From contig CASDTD010000250.1 in assembly GCA_949283445.1 (NCBI GenBank), positions 1-11,603 of the forward strand: a stretch of DNA of 11,603 nucleotides, given 5' to 3'. Below, piece by piece: positions 5,391 through 11,603 of this stretch. The stretch is from an uncultured Coriobacteriia bacterium (GTDB lineage: Bacteria > Actinomycetota > Coriobacteriia > Coriobacteriales > QAMH01). The notes beneath the pieces are model-generated. The model made no database searches. It worked only from the letters and a program-made list of their open reading frames with translations, and was not told the origin of the DNA. The position numbers and the translations under genes were made by a program. Numbering within the stretch: position 1 is the stretch's first letter; each line of letters starts with the position of its first letter.

Positions 5391-7928
5391 CTACGCGCCC
5401 GCCTTCTTCGCGGTCTTCTTGGACGCCGCTTTCTTGCGCGTCGTGGTCTTGCGCGCCGTCTTCTTCTTGGGAGCGGCCTTTTCCTTGGCGCGCTTGGGGC
5501 AGTCCATGTTCACGCAGATGCGCCAAGGCCCGCGTGACGTGGTGACAATGACTTCGGGCGCGCCGCACTCGTCGCAGACCTCGCCCGTGGCCTTGAGCTC
5601 GCCGCGCTGCGGCAGCGGGTAGCTCACCTCGCACTGCTCGTAATTCGTGCAGCGGATGAAGCGCTTGAGCGAGCGCGGGCTTTTCTGCGCCATAAGGTGC
5701 CCCTCGCGCCCCGCCGCCTTGCACACGGGGCATTCGCCCACATCCAACTCGGGCATCTGGTTACTCGTGCATTCCGGGTTCAGGCAGTGCGTGTACGCTT
5801 TCGCACGAAACGGCGTCACCTTGATCTGCGGGCCACCGCACACGGGGCACGTTTCTTCGACGGCGTCGTACTTGCCCTGCGGCAGCGGGTAGGTCACGTC
5901 GCAGTCCGGCCAGTTGTTGCACCCCACGAAGCTCGAGCGGTTCTTGGCAGACGTCTTGACGCACAAATCGCCCCCGCACTTGGGGCAGGTGCCCACTTTG
6001 CTGTCTGCGATGACAGCATCGGAAATGGCATCGGAAACTTGCGCCTTGGCGGGAATGAGCCGGTCCATGACCTCGCCGAGCAGCTTGCGGGAATGCAGCA
6101 CGACCTCGTCGCGCTGTTTGGCACCCTGCGCGATCTGCGTCATCTCGTCTTCGAGTTCGGCGGTCATGTCCGGTGTGGTGATGTGCGGCGCGAACTGCTC
6201 GAGCGCCTCGATGACCGCGACGCCGAGCTGCGTGGGCTCGATGGGATCGTTGACGATGTAGCGCCGCGAGAACAGACGCTCGATCATATCGTGACGTGTG
6301 GCCTTGGTGCCCAGACCGTGCGCTTCCATTTCCTGGATGAGCTTGCCGGAGCTGTAGCGCGCGGGCGGCTCGGTCTGCTTGTGCTCGCATTTCGGGCTGG
6401 AGAAGTCGAGTACCTGGCCCTCTTCCAAAGCGGGCATCTGCTCGTCTTTCTTCATGCCGTACTGGTACACGCTGCGGTACCCTGGCACCACGAGCACGTT
6501 GCCACGCGCGGTGAAGGGCTCGCCTTCCACATCGAGCGTGACCTTGGTGCCCTCGACGATGGCCGCGTCGGAAAGCGTCGCCATGAAACGCCGCGCGATG
6601 AGGTTGTAGAGTTTCCATTCCTCGGGGCGCAGCTTGTCGGGGCTGGCCGCCCCCGTGGGGTAGATGGGCGGGTGGTCGGTGTCTTGCTGCTTGCCGCGCG
6701 TGGGCGTGAACGTGCCCTTGGCCAGCAGCTTTTCCGCCTGCTCGCGCAGCTCGGGCACCTTCGCGAGCGTTTTGAGCACGTCTTTGAAGTCGAGGCCGGC
6801 CGGGTAAACCGTGTTGTCGACGCGTGGGTACGAGGTGTAGCCCGCCATGTAGAGCGATTCGGCGATGCGCATGCAGCGCGCCGGCTTGATACCGATGGAG
6901 CTTGCCGCAGCCATGAGCGAGGTGGTGTTGAACGGCGCGGGCGGGTTGGACTTACGACGCTTCTTCTCGATCGTCTCTACCGTGGCCGTTTTCGCGTCGC
7001 GGATGCGCTCCATGACCGCATCCGCTTCCTTTTCCACCTTGAAGCGCGCCGTGGCATGCGTTACGCCGAAGGCGTCTTCCTCGCCAGCGCCCTGCGGCGC
7101 CGCCGTACCCGAAATGACCCAATAGTCCTCCGGCACGAATGCCTCACGCTCTTTCTCGCGCTTGACCACGAGCGCCAGCGTGGGCGTCTGCACGCGGCCC
7201 GACGAACGCACGTTGCCAAACCCGCTGTATTTCACCAGCGTCAGATACCGCGTGAGCACGGCACCCCAGATGAGGTCGATGTACTGACGCGACTCGCCCG
7301 CATGCGCGAGGTCGTAGTCGAGCGGTTGCAGCTGCTCGGGAGAAAACGCGTCCTGAATCTCCTTTTTCACGAAGGCGGAATAGCGGGCGCGGGAAATAGG
7401 CGCATCGGCGTTGGCCTCACGCACCATGGACAACGCGTCGAGGCCGATGAGCTCGCCTTCGCGGTCGAAGTCGGTGGCGATGACGACGGAATCGGCCTTC
7501 TTGGCGAGGTTCTTCAACGAGCGGATGATGTCCTTTTCCGCAGGCAGCTTCACGAGCGGCGCATAGACCAGATAGGGCAGCGCATCCATCTTCCACGCCT
7601 TCAGGCTCACGCCGTTGGCGACGAAGGGCTTTCTCACCTTCCCGCTCCACGGCGGCGTGGCCAGCGTGGACGGCATATCTGGCGCGTCGATAACCTCGCC
7701 GTCGCCGGTCACGCCCGTCCAACCGCCCTTTTTGCTGTAGACCAGTTCCTCGGGGAAATCGACGCCCAGGATATGACCGCGCAGGCCGATGGTCACGCAC
7801 TCGTGGCCGTCGCGCTCGAAGCGGTACACCGGGGTGTTGTACACCTTGTCGTCCTTCGGCTTTCCCGAAGCGAGCAGCCGGGCGATCTGCTTTGCCGCGT
7901 CGTTTTTCTCTGTAATTATGAGTTCCAT
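5391..7928 (-). CDS. topA: Type IA DNA topoisomerase, archaeal TopA-like, with four zinc ribbons
   Basis: This enzyme (845 residues) relaxes negatively supercoiled DNA by cutting one strand through a 5'-phosphotyrosine. The TOPRIM domain starts at MELIITEKNDAAKQIARLL (Glu7) and contains TDFDREGELIG (Asp153, Asp155, Glu157). SSGRVQTPTLALVV (242-255) and the active-site segment GYTSYPRVDNTVYP, with Tyr367 as the likely nucleophile, follow. The C-terminal part has four CxxC...C...C zinc ribbons starting at Cys648, Cys694, Cys733 and Cys785, then a Lys/Ala/Thr tail (about 812-845) that should bind DNA non-specifically. Common bacterial TopA begins MKxLVIVESPAKAKTI and has DPDREGEAIAW and TYMRTDS; here the motifs are closer to archaeal TopA and topoisomerase III. 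No strong ribosome-binding site precedes the ATG. The gene is divergent from comF. It could be classed as topoisomerase III, but the zinc ribbons favour TopA. Confidence 0.93.
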   Translation of the reverse strand: MELIITEKNDAAKQIARLLASGKPKDDKVYNTPVYRFERDGHECVTIGLRGHILGVDFPEELVYSKKGGWTGVTGDGEVIDAPDMPSTLATPPWSGKVRKPFVANGVSLKAWKMDALPYLVYAPLVKLPAEKDIIRSLKNLAKKADSVVIATDFDREGELIGLDALSMVREANADAPISRARYSAFVKKEIQDAFSPEQLQPLDYDLAHAGESRQYIDLIWGAVLTRYLTLVKYSGFGNVRSSGRVQTPTLALVVKREKEREAFVPEDYWVISGTAAPQGAGEEDAFGVTHATARFKVEKEADAVMERIRDAKTATVETIEKKRRKSNPPAPFNTTSLMAAASSIGIKPARCMRIAESLYMAGYTSYPRVDNTVYPAGLDFKDVLKTLAKVPELREQAEKLLAKGTFTPTRGKQQDTDHPPIYPTGAASPDKLRPEEWKLYNLIARRFMATLSDAAIVEGTKVTLDVEGEPFTARGNVLVVPGYRSVYQYGMKKDEQMPALEEGQVLDFSSPKCEHKQTEPPARYSSGKLIQEMEAHGLGTKATRHDMIERLFSRRYIVNDPIEPTQLGVAVIEALEQFAPHITTPDMTAELEDEMTQIAQGAKQRDEVVLHSRKLLGEVMDRLIPAKAQVSDAISDAVIADSKVGTCPKCGGDLCVKTSAKNRSSFVGCNNWPDCDVTYPLPQGKYDAVEETCPVCGGPQIKVTPFRAKAYTHCLNPECTSNQMPELDVGECPVCKAAGREGHLMAQKSPRSLKRFIRCTNYEQCEVSYPLPQRGELKATGEVCDECGAPEVIVTTSRGPWRICVNMDCPKRAKEKAAPKKKTARKTTTRKKAASKKTAKKAGA

Positions 7929-8011
7929 GTATCAGCTCGGTTTCGTGTCACGTGCAAACAAGGGCTACAATCTTACCTGAGATTGCGAGAACAGGGCCGG
8001 AAGGCCTTGCG
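7929..8011. promoter_or_regulatory. Divergent promoter region between topA and comF
   Basis: Overlapping -10-like hexamers face both ways: TACAAT (7966-7971) for the plus strand and TAAGAT (minus, 7970-7975) for topA. Both overlap a perfect inverted repeat CAATCT-TACCTG-AGATTG (7968-7985). A protein bound there could shut off both directions. -35 elements are poor on both sides. A second possible plus-strand promoter (TTGCGG, 16 bases, TATATT at 8007-8034) would start downstream of the GTG proposed for comF. Confidence 0.35.
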
Positions 8012-8101
8012 GTGCACGATTGTAAACGTATATTCGAGTTTCTCACCACATCTTTTGCCGAAACCATCTGGCCGACACGATGCGTCTGCTGCGATATGCC
8101 G
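8012..8101 (+). pseudogene. comF: Out-of-frame N-terminus of ComF
   Basis: Reading from GTG at 8012, the frame encodes a short peptide ending FAETIWPTRCVCCDMP. It has the W/F-P-x-R-C-x-x-C look of the start of ComF proteins and their first zinc-finger cysteine pair. GGAAGG lies 7 bases before this GTG. At 8099-8101 the similarity jumps by one base into the frame of the main ORF (GTLLCPSC), so one base appears to be missing in ATGCCGGCACG. Past that point this frame loses all resemblance. This is either a real 1-base deletion or a sequence error. Confidence 0.65.
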
Positions 8102-8805
8102 GCACGCTGCTGTGCCCCAGCTGCGCCACCAGGCTCGAATTCATAGACCTCTCCCTTGCCTGTCGCACATGTGGCGCGCCGTTCGGGGCGCTCACCTGCA
8201 CCGAGTGCACCGACGCCCAACACGACGGCAGCGCGGGGCGAGGCACCCCGCGCTTCCCCTTTTCCGAAGCGCGCGCGGCCATCTCGTATGCGGGCGTGGG
8301 AAAAGACCTCATCACAGCCTACAAAGACGGCGGCGAACGGCGCCTTGACGAAACGCTCGCCGCGCTTCTGGTCAAGGCCGTTCGCGGGAATACACCCACC
8401 ATGCCCGGCGCGCCTGCCTTCATGCGGCACCCCGTGGCAGATTGGTCGAACTGGGCTGACACGCTGGTGGCCATACCCGCGCGTCGCGCCGCTATCAGAA
8501 AGCGCGGCTTCGACCATCTGCTGCAGGTGGCGTCCCACGCGGCCGCGTGGCTTGACCTGCCGTTGGTGCCGGCATTGCGGCACGCCCACGAAACGCTCGA
8601 CCAACGCGTCTTGGGAAGCGAACAGCGCACCAAGAACCTGCGCGGGTCGTTTGCCGTCACAGACCCTTCAGCGCTGGCCGGGGCGCGCATCGTGCTCGTC
8701 GATGACGTGCTCACCACCGGTGCGACGACATCTGCCGCCGCCCACGCGTTGTTGGCAGGTGGCGCTGCCGAAGTACGCGTCGCGGTCGTGGCGCGTGTGT
8801 GGTAA
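8080..8805 (+). CDS. comF: ComF family phosphoribosyltransferase-like protein, N-terminally frameshifted
   Basis: This is the intact part of a ComF/GntX-type protein (241 residues from this ATG). It has zinc-finger cysteines LLCPSC (10-15), CRTCG (28-32) and CTEC (40-43). The central motif is IPARRAAIRKRGFDHLLQVA (132-151), close to the ComF pattern with the RGF core. The PRPP-binding loop is IVLVDDVLTTGATTS (204-218). ComF proteins assist uptake of transforming DNA in naturally competent bacteria, but many non-competent species carry them and the reaction is not established. The ATG used here has no ribosome-binding site and would omit the first CxxC pair, which is found in another frame just upstream. 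The true gene probably starts at 8012 with a one-base frameshift at about 8099. The gene is followed 46 bases later by tatA. Confidence 0.82.
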   Translation: MRLLRYAGTLLCPSCATRLEFIDLSLACRTCGAPFGALTCTECTDAQHDGSAGRGTPRFPFSEARAAISYAGVGKDLITAYKDGGERRLDETLAALLVKAVRGNTPTMPGAPAFMRHPVADWSNWADTLVAIPARRAAIRKRGFDHLLQVASHAAAWLDLPLVPALRHAHETLDQRVLGSEQRTKNLRGSFAVTDPSALAGARIVLVDDVLTTGATTSAAAHALLAGGAAEVRVAVVARVW

Positions 8806-8851
8806 AGTAACGAGCTTGCAGGGAATCGAATAACCAGCGAAGGATGTATTC

Positions 8852-9430
8852 GTGCTAGGTATCAGCGGTACGGAACTCATAATCATATTATTCTTCGGTT
8901 TCCTTATCTTCGGGCCGGAGAAATTGCCCCAGATGGGGCGCACGGTCGGCCGTGCGATCAGACAGTTCAGGGAAGCTTCCGATTCCATGAGCAAGAAAAT
9001 CAAGACGGAGGTCGCCGACCCGTTCCAAGAGGCCATTTCCCCTTATAAAGAGGACGTCGAAAATCTGGGCGCACCTTTGAAAGACGACTTGGCCGCCATC
9101 AACAAGAACCTCCAGGAAACCAAGCAGGCTTTCACCAATCCGCTCAAAGACGCCTTCAACCCGACGGCGTCTTCCTCTGCAACGGCGCAGGCCCCGAAGA
9201 AGGCCGCCGTCACCTCTGCGGGCACGGCACAAACCCCAGTGCCGCAGGCTTCGTCCGACGCGGCAGCCGACCCGTTCGCCGACGTCGTCTCCGCCTCTCC
9301 GTCGAAAGCAGATGACGCAGCTACTCCCGCAGGGGGCAAGCCGCTTCCCAAGACGAAGACGTCGAGCATCGCCGCTTCGCTGTACGGCCTCGACGATGCC
9401 GAAGCAGACGCGAAAGGCGGTGAGCGCTGA
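8852..9430 (+). CDS. tatA: Sec-independent translocase subunit TatA/TatB family
   Basis: This is a membrane component of the twin-arginine translocase, which exports folded proteins, often with bound cofactors. It starts with GTG at 8852, preceded by GAAGGA at 7 bases. The family layout is clear: a short N-terminal membrane helix (about 5-20, GTELIIILFFGFLIF), the hinge FGPEKLP (20-26), an amphipathic helix (about 27-50), then a long tail. Glu8 at the start of the membrane helix is more typical of TatB than of TatA, and 192 residues is long for TatA, so it may act as TatB or as a dual TatA/B. The tail (about 65-180) is rich in Ala, Pro, Ser and Thr and looks disordered. The stop codon overlaps the tatC start by one base (TGATG), implying coupled translation. 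Confidence 0.9.
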   Translation: MLGISGTELIIILFFGFLIFGPEKLPQMGRTVGRAIRQFREASDSMSKKIKTEVADPFQEAISPYKEDVENLGAPLKDDLAAINKNLQETKQAFTNPLKDAFNPTASSSATAQAPKKAAVTSAGTAQTPVPQASSDAAADPFADVVSASPSKADDAATPAGGKPLPKTKTSSIAASLYGLDDAEADAKGGER

Positions 9431-10200
9431 TGCCCATCGGACCTGCTCGCATGCCGCTGATGGACCACATCGGCGAGCTGCGCCGCCGCCTGGTGCAAAT
9501 CGTCGTGTGCATGCTCATCGCCATCTGCGCGCTTTACATGTTCACGCCCTACATCATCGACTTTCTCGTCCAGCCCATTCAGGAGTTTCTGCCCGACGGC
9601 CTGGACAGCCTGATTCTGACGACGCCGTTCGAGGGCTTCAGCCTGAAATTCCGCGTCGCGGCCTTCGCGGCCATCGTCGTGTGTAGCCCGCTCATCATCT
9701 GGGAATTGCTCGCGTTCTTCCTGCCCGCGCTCAAGCCCAAGGAGCGCCGCTACGTCGTGCCCACGTTCTTCATCGCGGTCGTGCTGTTCGTGGCGGGCAT
9801 GGTGTTTTGCTACTGCTTCTGCCTGTCGCCGGCGTTTCAGTTCCTCACCGGCGAAAGCGCGTCCATCGGCACGGTGTTCCCCGTCGCCACGGATTACGTG
9901 AAATACCTCATCTTGTTCCTCATCGCGTTCGGCATCGCCTTCGAGCTGCCGGTCGTCGTTTTCTACCTCATCGTCTTCGACATCGTTCCCTACAAGAAGA
10001 TGCGCAGGAGCTGGCGCTACATCTACGTCGCGCTGCTGGTGCTCTCGGCCGTCGTCACACCTGACGCCTCGCCGGTCACCATGGGCATCCTGTTCGCAGC
10101 GCTGCTCGCGCTGTACGAGGTCTCGCTTCTGGCGGCGCGCATCATGCTCGCCCGCAAGATCAAACGGCAAAAAGCCGAAGAGGCCCAGGAAGAAGCCTAG
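9430..10200 (+). CDS. tatC: Sec-independent protein translocase protein TatC
   Basis: This is the core receptor of the Tat translocase; it recognises twin-arginine signal peptides. The 256-residue protein has six predicted membrane segments (about 22-39, 74-98, 109-136, 154-178, 196-211, 214-235). Family signatures include the N-terminal MDHIGELRRRL (11-21) with the conserved Glu and Arg residues, PFEGFSLKFRV (66-76), FFLPALKPKERR (96-107), AFELPV (170-175) and TPDASPVTM (210-218). These are the positions that matter for signal-peptide binding in the E. coli protein. The C-terminal tail is charged. The ATG at 9430 overlaps the tatA stop; later in-frame Met8 and Met11 are possible but less well placed. 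hypA begins three bases after the stop. Confidence 0.97.
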   Translation: MPIGPARMPLMDHIGELRRRLVQIVVCMLIAICALYMFTPYIIDFLVQPIQEFLPDGLDSLILTTPFEGFSLKFRVAAFAAIVVCSPLIIWELLAFFLPALKPKERRYVVPTFFIAVVLFVAGMVFCYCFCLSPAFQFLTGESASIGTVFPVATDYVKYLILFLIAFGIAFELPVVVFYLIVFDIVPYKKMRRSWRYIYVALLVLSAVVTPDASPVTMGILFAALLALYEVSLLAARIMLARKIKRQKAEEAQEEA

Positions 10201-10203
10201 CGC

Positions 10204-10566
10204 ATGCACGAGATGTCGCTTGTCCAGGGGATCTTCGATTCCGTCGTGCCCGTTGCCAAGGCCAACGGGGCGACCAGAATCACCAGTATCGCGCTGACCA
10301 TCGGCGACATGACCATGGTCGTTCCCGAAGCCATGGAATTCGCCTTCGAAGCGCTTTCCGAAGACGACCCGCTGCTCGACGGAGCACAGCTCACCATGAA
10401 CTTCGTGAAACCACGCTCGCGGTGTCTGGACTGCGGCGCGGAATTCGAGCATGACCGCTTCCACCTGCACTGTCCGTCTTGCGACAGCACGGCGACGCTG
10501 CTTGTCGCGGGACGTGAGCTCGAAGTGGCATCGATGGAAATAGAAACCCCCGACGACGAGGACTGA
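10204..10566 (+). CDS. hypA: Hydrogenase maturation nickel metallochaperone HypA
   Basis: HypA works with HypB to insert nickel into the large subunit of [NiFe] hydrogenases in the cytoplasm. The 120-residue length is typical. MHEMSLVQGIF carries the N-terminal Met-His-Glu that binds nickel (His2, Glu3). The zinc site is formed by CLDC (74-77) and CPSC (90-93), within SRCLDCGAEFEHDRFHLHCPSCDS. The tail is acidic. The gene begins three bases after tatC and ends one base before hypB, so all four genes are likely one transcript. It lacks a strong ribosome-binding site of its own, which suggests translational coupling to tatC. Hydrogenase structural genes and other hyp genes are not in this window. 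Confidence 0.97.
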   Translation: MHEMSLVQGIFDSVVPVAKANGATRITSIALTIGDMTMVVPEAMEFAFEALSEDDPLLDGAQLTMNFVKPRSRCLDCGAEFEHDRFHLHCPSCDSTATLLVAGRELEVASMEIETPDDED

Positions 10567-10567
10567 C

Positions 10568-11233
10568 ATGGCGCACATTGACCTTGAAACCAAGATTCTG
10601 AGTAAAAACGACGAGCAGGCAGCCGCCAACCGCGCGCTGCTCGATGAGAAACGCGTGTACATGGTCAACCTGCTGGCAAGTCCTGGTTCGGGCAAGACTT
10701 CCACCATCGTCGCCACCATCAACGCGCTGCGCGAGCGCTATAACATCGCCGTCATCGAAGGCGACATCGCCAGCGACGTCGATTCGCAGACCATCAAGAA
10801 GCTGGGCATCCCCGCCGTGCAAATCAACACCGCCGGCGCCTGCCACTTGGAAGCCGACATGCTCAAGCGTGCGCTCGATGCGCTCGACCTCGACAGCATC
10901 GACCTCATCTTCATCGAAAACGTCGGCAACCTGGTCTGCCCGGCAGATTTCTATCTGGGTGAAAACATCAAGGCGATGATTCTGTCCGTGCCCGAAGGCG
11001 ACGACAAGCCGCTCAAATACCCTGGCATGTTCCAGATTGCCTCGGCCATCATCCTGAACAAGGTTGACGTCATGCCGGCGTTCACCTTCGACAAGGCCCT
11101 ATTCGACGAGCATATCGAGCAGCTCAACCCCACCGCCCCGGTCTTTCCCATCGCCGCGGTGAAAGGCGATGGTGTCGATGCCTGGGCCACGTGGCTGAGC
11201 GGGGAAATCGAACAGTTCCGCGCGGGGCTTTAG
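10568..11233 (+). CDS. hypB: Hydrogenase nickel incorporation GTPase HypB
   Basis: HypB is a SIMIBI-class GTPase that accepts and hands over nickel with HypA during [NiFe] hydrogenase maturation. Its 221 residues include the Walker A loop ASPGSGKT (37-44), VIEGDIASDVD (62-72), the metal-binding GACHLEADM (90-98, Cys92 and His93), FIENVGNLVCP (115-125) with Cys124, PEGDDKPLKYP (142-152) and the guanine motif NKVD (164-167). It lacks the His-rich or CxxCGC N-terminal nickel-storage extension seen in some HypB proteins, so it is the minimal type. GAGGA lies 5 bases before the ATG, inside the end of hypA. It is the last gene of the tat-hyp group; non-coding hairpins follow. Confidence 0.97.
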   Translation: MAHIDLETKILSKNDEQAAANRALLDEKRVYMVNLLASPGSGKTSTIVATINALRERYNIAVIEGDIASDVDSQTIKKLGIPAVQINTAGACHLEADMLKRALDALDLDSIDLIFIENVGNLVCPADFYLGENIKAMILSVPEGDDKPLKYPGMFQIASAIILNKVDVMPAFTFDKALFDEHIEQLNPTAPVFPIAAVKGDGVDAWATWLSGEIEQFRAGL

Positions 11234-11259
11234 CAGCAGCAACCGCACACTTCCATATT

Positions 11260-11279
11260 GGATTCGGGCTACCGAGTCC
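11260..11279 (+). terminator. Small hairpin downstream of hypB
   Basis: GGATTCGG (11260-11267) pairs with CCGAGTCC (11272-11279) around a 4-nt loop, giving an 8-bp RNA stem with one G-U pair, 26 bases after the hypB stop. There is no T-run behind it, so it may be a processing or stability element rather than a proper intrinsic terminator. Confidence 0.35.
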
Positions 11280-11299
11280 GTACGCGCCAAGAAACAGTT

Positions 11300-11338
11300 A
11301 GTTGGAGAGCAAAGAAGGCTGCTTCGTGCTCTCCAACT
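11300..11338 (+). repeat. Tandem hairpin, copy 1
   Basis: A perfect 12-bp inverted repeat: AGTTGGAGAGCA (11300-11311) and TGCTCTCCAACT (11327-11338), with a 15-nt loop that can fold further (GAAG 11314-11317 with CTTC 11322-11325). The left arm and its surroundings, TAGTTGGAGAGCAAA, recur identically 73 bases later. The copy lies between hypB and a convergent reading frame, so it could serve as a bidirectional terminator. T-runs are weak (CGTTTTATG follows 4 bases later). Confidence 0.7.
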
Positions 11339-11373
11339 CTACGTTTTATGGCAGATTCGCCAATAACACGCTA

Positions 11374-11410
11374 GTTGGAGAGCAAATGGAACCGTTTTAT
11401 GCTCTCCAAC
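11374..11410 (+). repeat. Tandem hairpin, copy 2
   Basis: This copy has the same stem as copy 1 (GTTGGAGAGCA 11374-11384, TGCTCTCCAAC 11400-11410, 11 bp) and again a 15-nt loop, but of different sequence. That loop can also form a short inner stem (AATG 11385-11388 with CGTT 11393-11396, one G-T pair). The loop region shares CGTTTTATG with the sequence after copy 1. It ends 6 bases before the stop of the minus-strand reading frame. Confidence 0.7.
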
Positions 11411-11416
11411 CCTCCT

Positions 11417-11603
11417 TTATTTGGCAACGCTTTCGATGCGCGCCCGCCGCCTGCCATCACGCCCCGCTGCCACACTCGCCGAAAACAGGCTGTGAACCCC
11501 TTCCTGCACGTATTCACCCTGCGACAATCGAACGATGTGCGAAGGGGGCGGAGGAATCATGTCAAAAGAACTGCCGAACGAATGCAAATCCACGAACACG
11601 CCG
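11417..11603 (-). CDS. Unrecognised C-terminal coding fragment
   Basis: An open frame runs leftward from the window's right edge to a TAA at 11417-11419, giving about 61 codons. It is open up to the edge, and the first start-like codon (GTG 11599) has no room for a visible ribosome-binding site, so it is probably the 3' end of a longer gene. The peptide has a proline run (MIPPPPSHIVRLSQGEYV) and a basic end (AAGRDGRRRARIESVAK). I do not recognise a family. G/C preference at third positions is weaker than in the neighbours, so either a foreign gene or a chance frame is possible. It would be convergent with hypB. Confidence 0.4.
   Translation of the reverse strand, partial: GVFVDLHSFGSSFDMIPPPPSHIVRLSQGEYVQEGVHSLFSASVAAGRDGRRRARIESVAK

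Noticed and set aside
8087..8110. Programmed -1 frameshifting in comF
   Set aside because: The geometry fits a -1 slip, but there is no slippery heptamer (the local sequence is GATATGCCGGCACG) and ComF is not known for recoding. A deletion or error is simpler.
5697..8348. A very long plus-strand open frame antisense to topA
   Set aside because: It is rich in Arg, His, Ala and Val with no recognisable domain, as expected from the reverse reading of a G/C-rich gene. The minus-strand topoisomerase is unmistakable and explains the openness.
9043..10722. A long minus-strand open frame across tatA, tatC, hypA and hypB
   Set aside because: It crosses four well-recognised genes, is low-complexity (Asp/His/Arg-rich) and has no family features.
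11299..11410. CRISPR array
   Set aside because: There are only two units of inverted-repeat type, with no regular direct repeats of 24-37 bases and no cas genes.
11370..11417. A tiny minus-strand ORF after AAGGAGG (11411-11417)
   Set aside because: The only start-like codon (TTG) is one base from the AAGGAGG, and the 12-codon frame lies inside the hairpin. The purine run is more likely chance at a gene end.

Overview
The window looks like chromosomal DNA of a high-GC anaerobic actinobacterium of the Coriobacteriia, most likely an Eggerthellaceae member (Eggerthella, Gordonibacter, Adlercreutzia or a relative). This is inferred, not proven. The grounds are G/C-rich third codon positions, a cytoplasmic molybdopterin enzyme next to a LysR regulator, an archaeal-looking type IA topoisomerase, and a tatA-tatC-hypA-hypB run. 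No mobile element, CRISPR array, rRNA or tRNA was found.

Left half (1-7928), all genes on the minus strand. In transcription order from the right these are: a type IA topoisomerase (5391-7928); two membrane proteins with bacterial PH domains, YdbS-like then YdbT-like, three bases apart (4583-5077 and 2813-4579); a serine alpha/beta hydrolase (1685-2614) closed by a clear intrinsic terminator; a LysR-type regulator (621-1517); and the first 135 codons of a molybdopterin oxidoreductase (1-406) that runs off the window. The interval between the regulator and the oxidoreductase carries a textbook LysR-type operator (T-N11-A within ATGCA-N5-TGCAT) just upstream of a plausible promoter, so the regulator probably controls the oxidoreductase.

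Right half (7929-11233), all genes on the plus strand. It starts with a ComF-family phosphoribosyltransferase whose conserved N-terminus lies in a different frame, so the gene carries a single-base frameshift (a real mutation or a sequence error). Then follow tatA, tatC, hypA and hypB, packed with 1-base overlaps or 1-3 base gaps. TatA/TatC form the twin-arginine export pore and HypA/HypB deliver nickel to [NiFe] hydrogenase. Their coupling suggests linked maturation and export of a Tat-dependent hydrogenase encoded elsewhere.

Right end (11234-11603). Downstream of hypB is a small hairpin, then two near-identical tandem hairpins with the same stem, the same 15-nt loop length and unrelated loop sequences, then the 3' end of a minus-strand reading frame I do not recognise. 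The tandem hairpins between convergent genes, the ComF frameshift, the unusual iron-sulfur cysteine pattern of the molybdoenzyme and the archaeal-type topoisomerase are the points most worth checking. I do not see a convincing new multi-gene system here.
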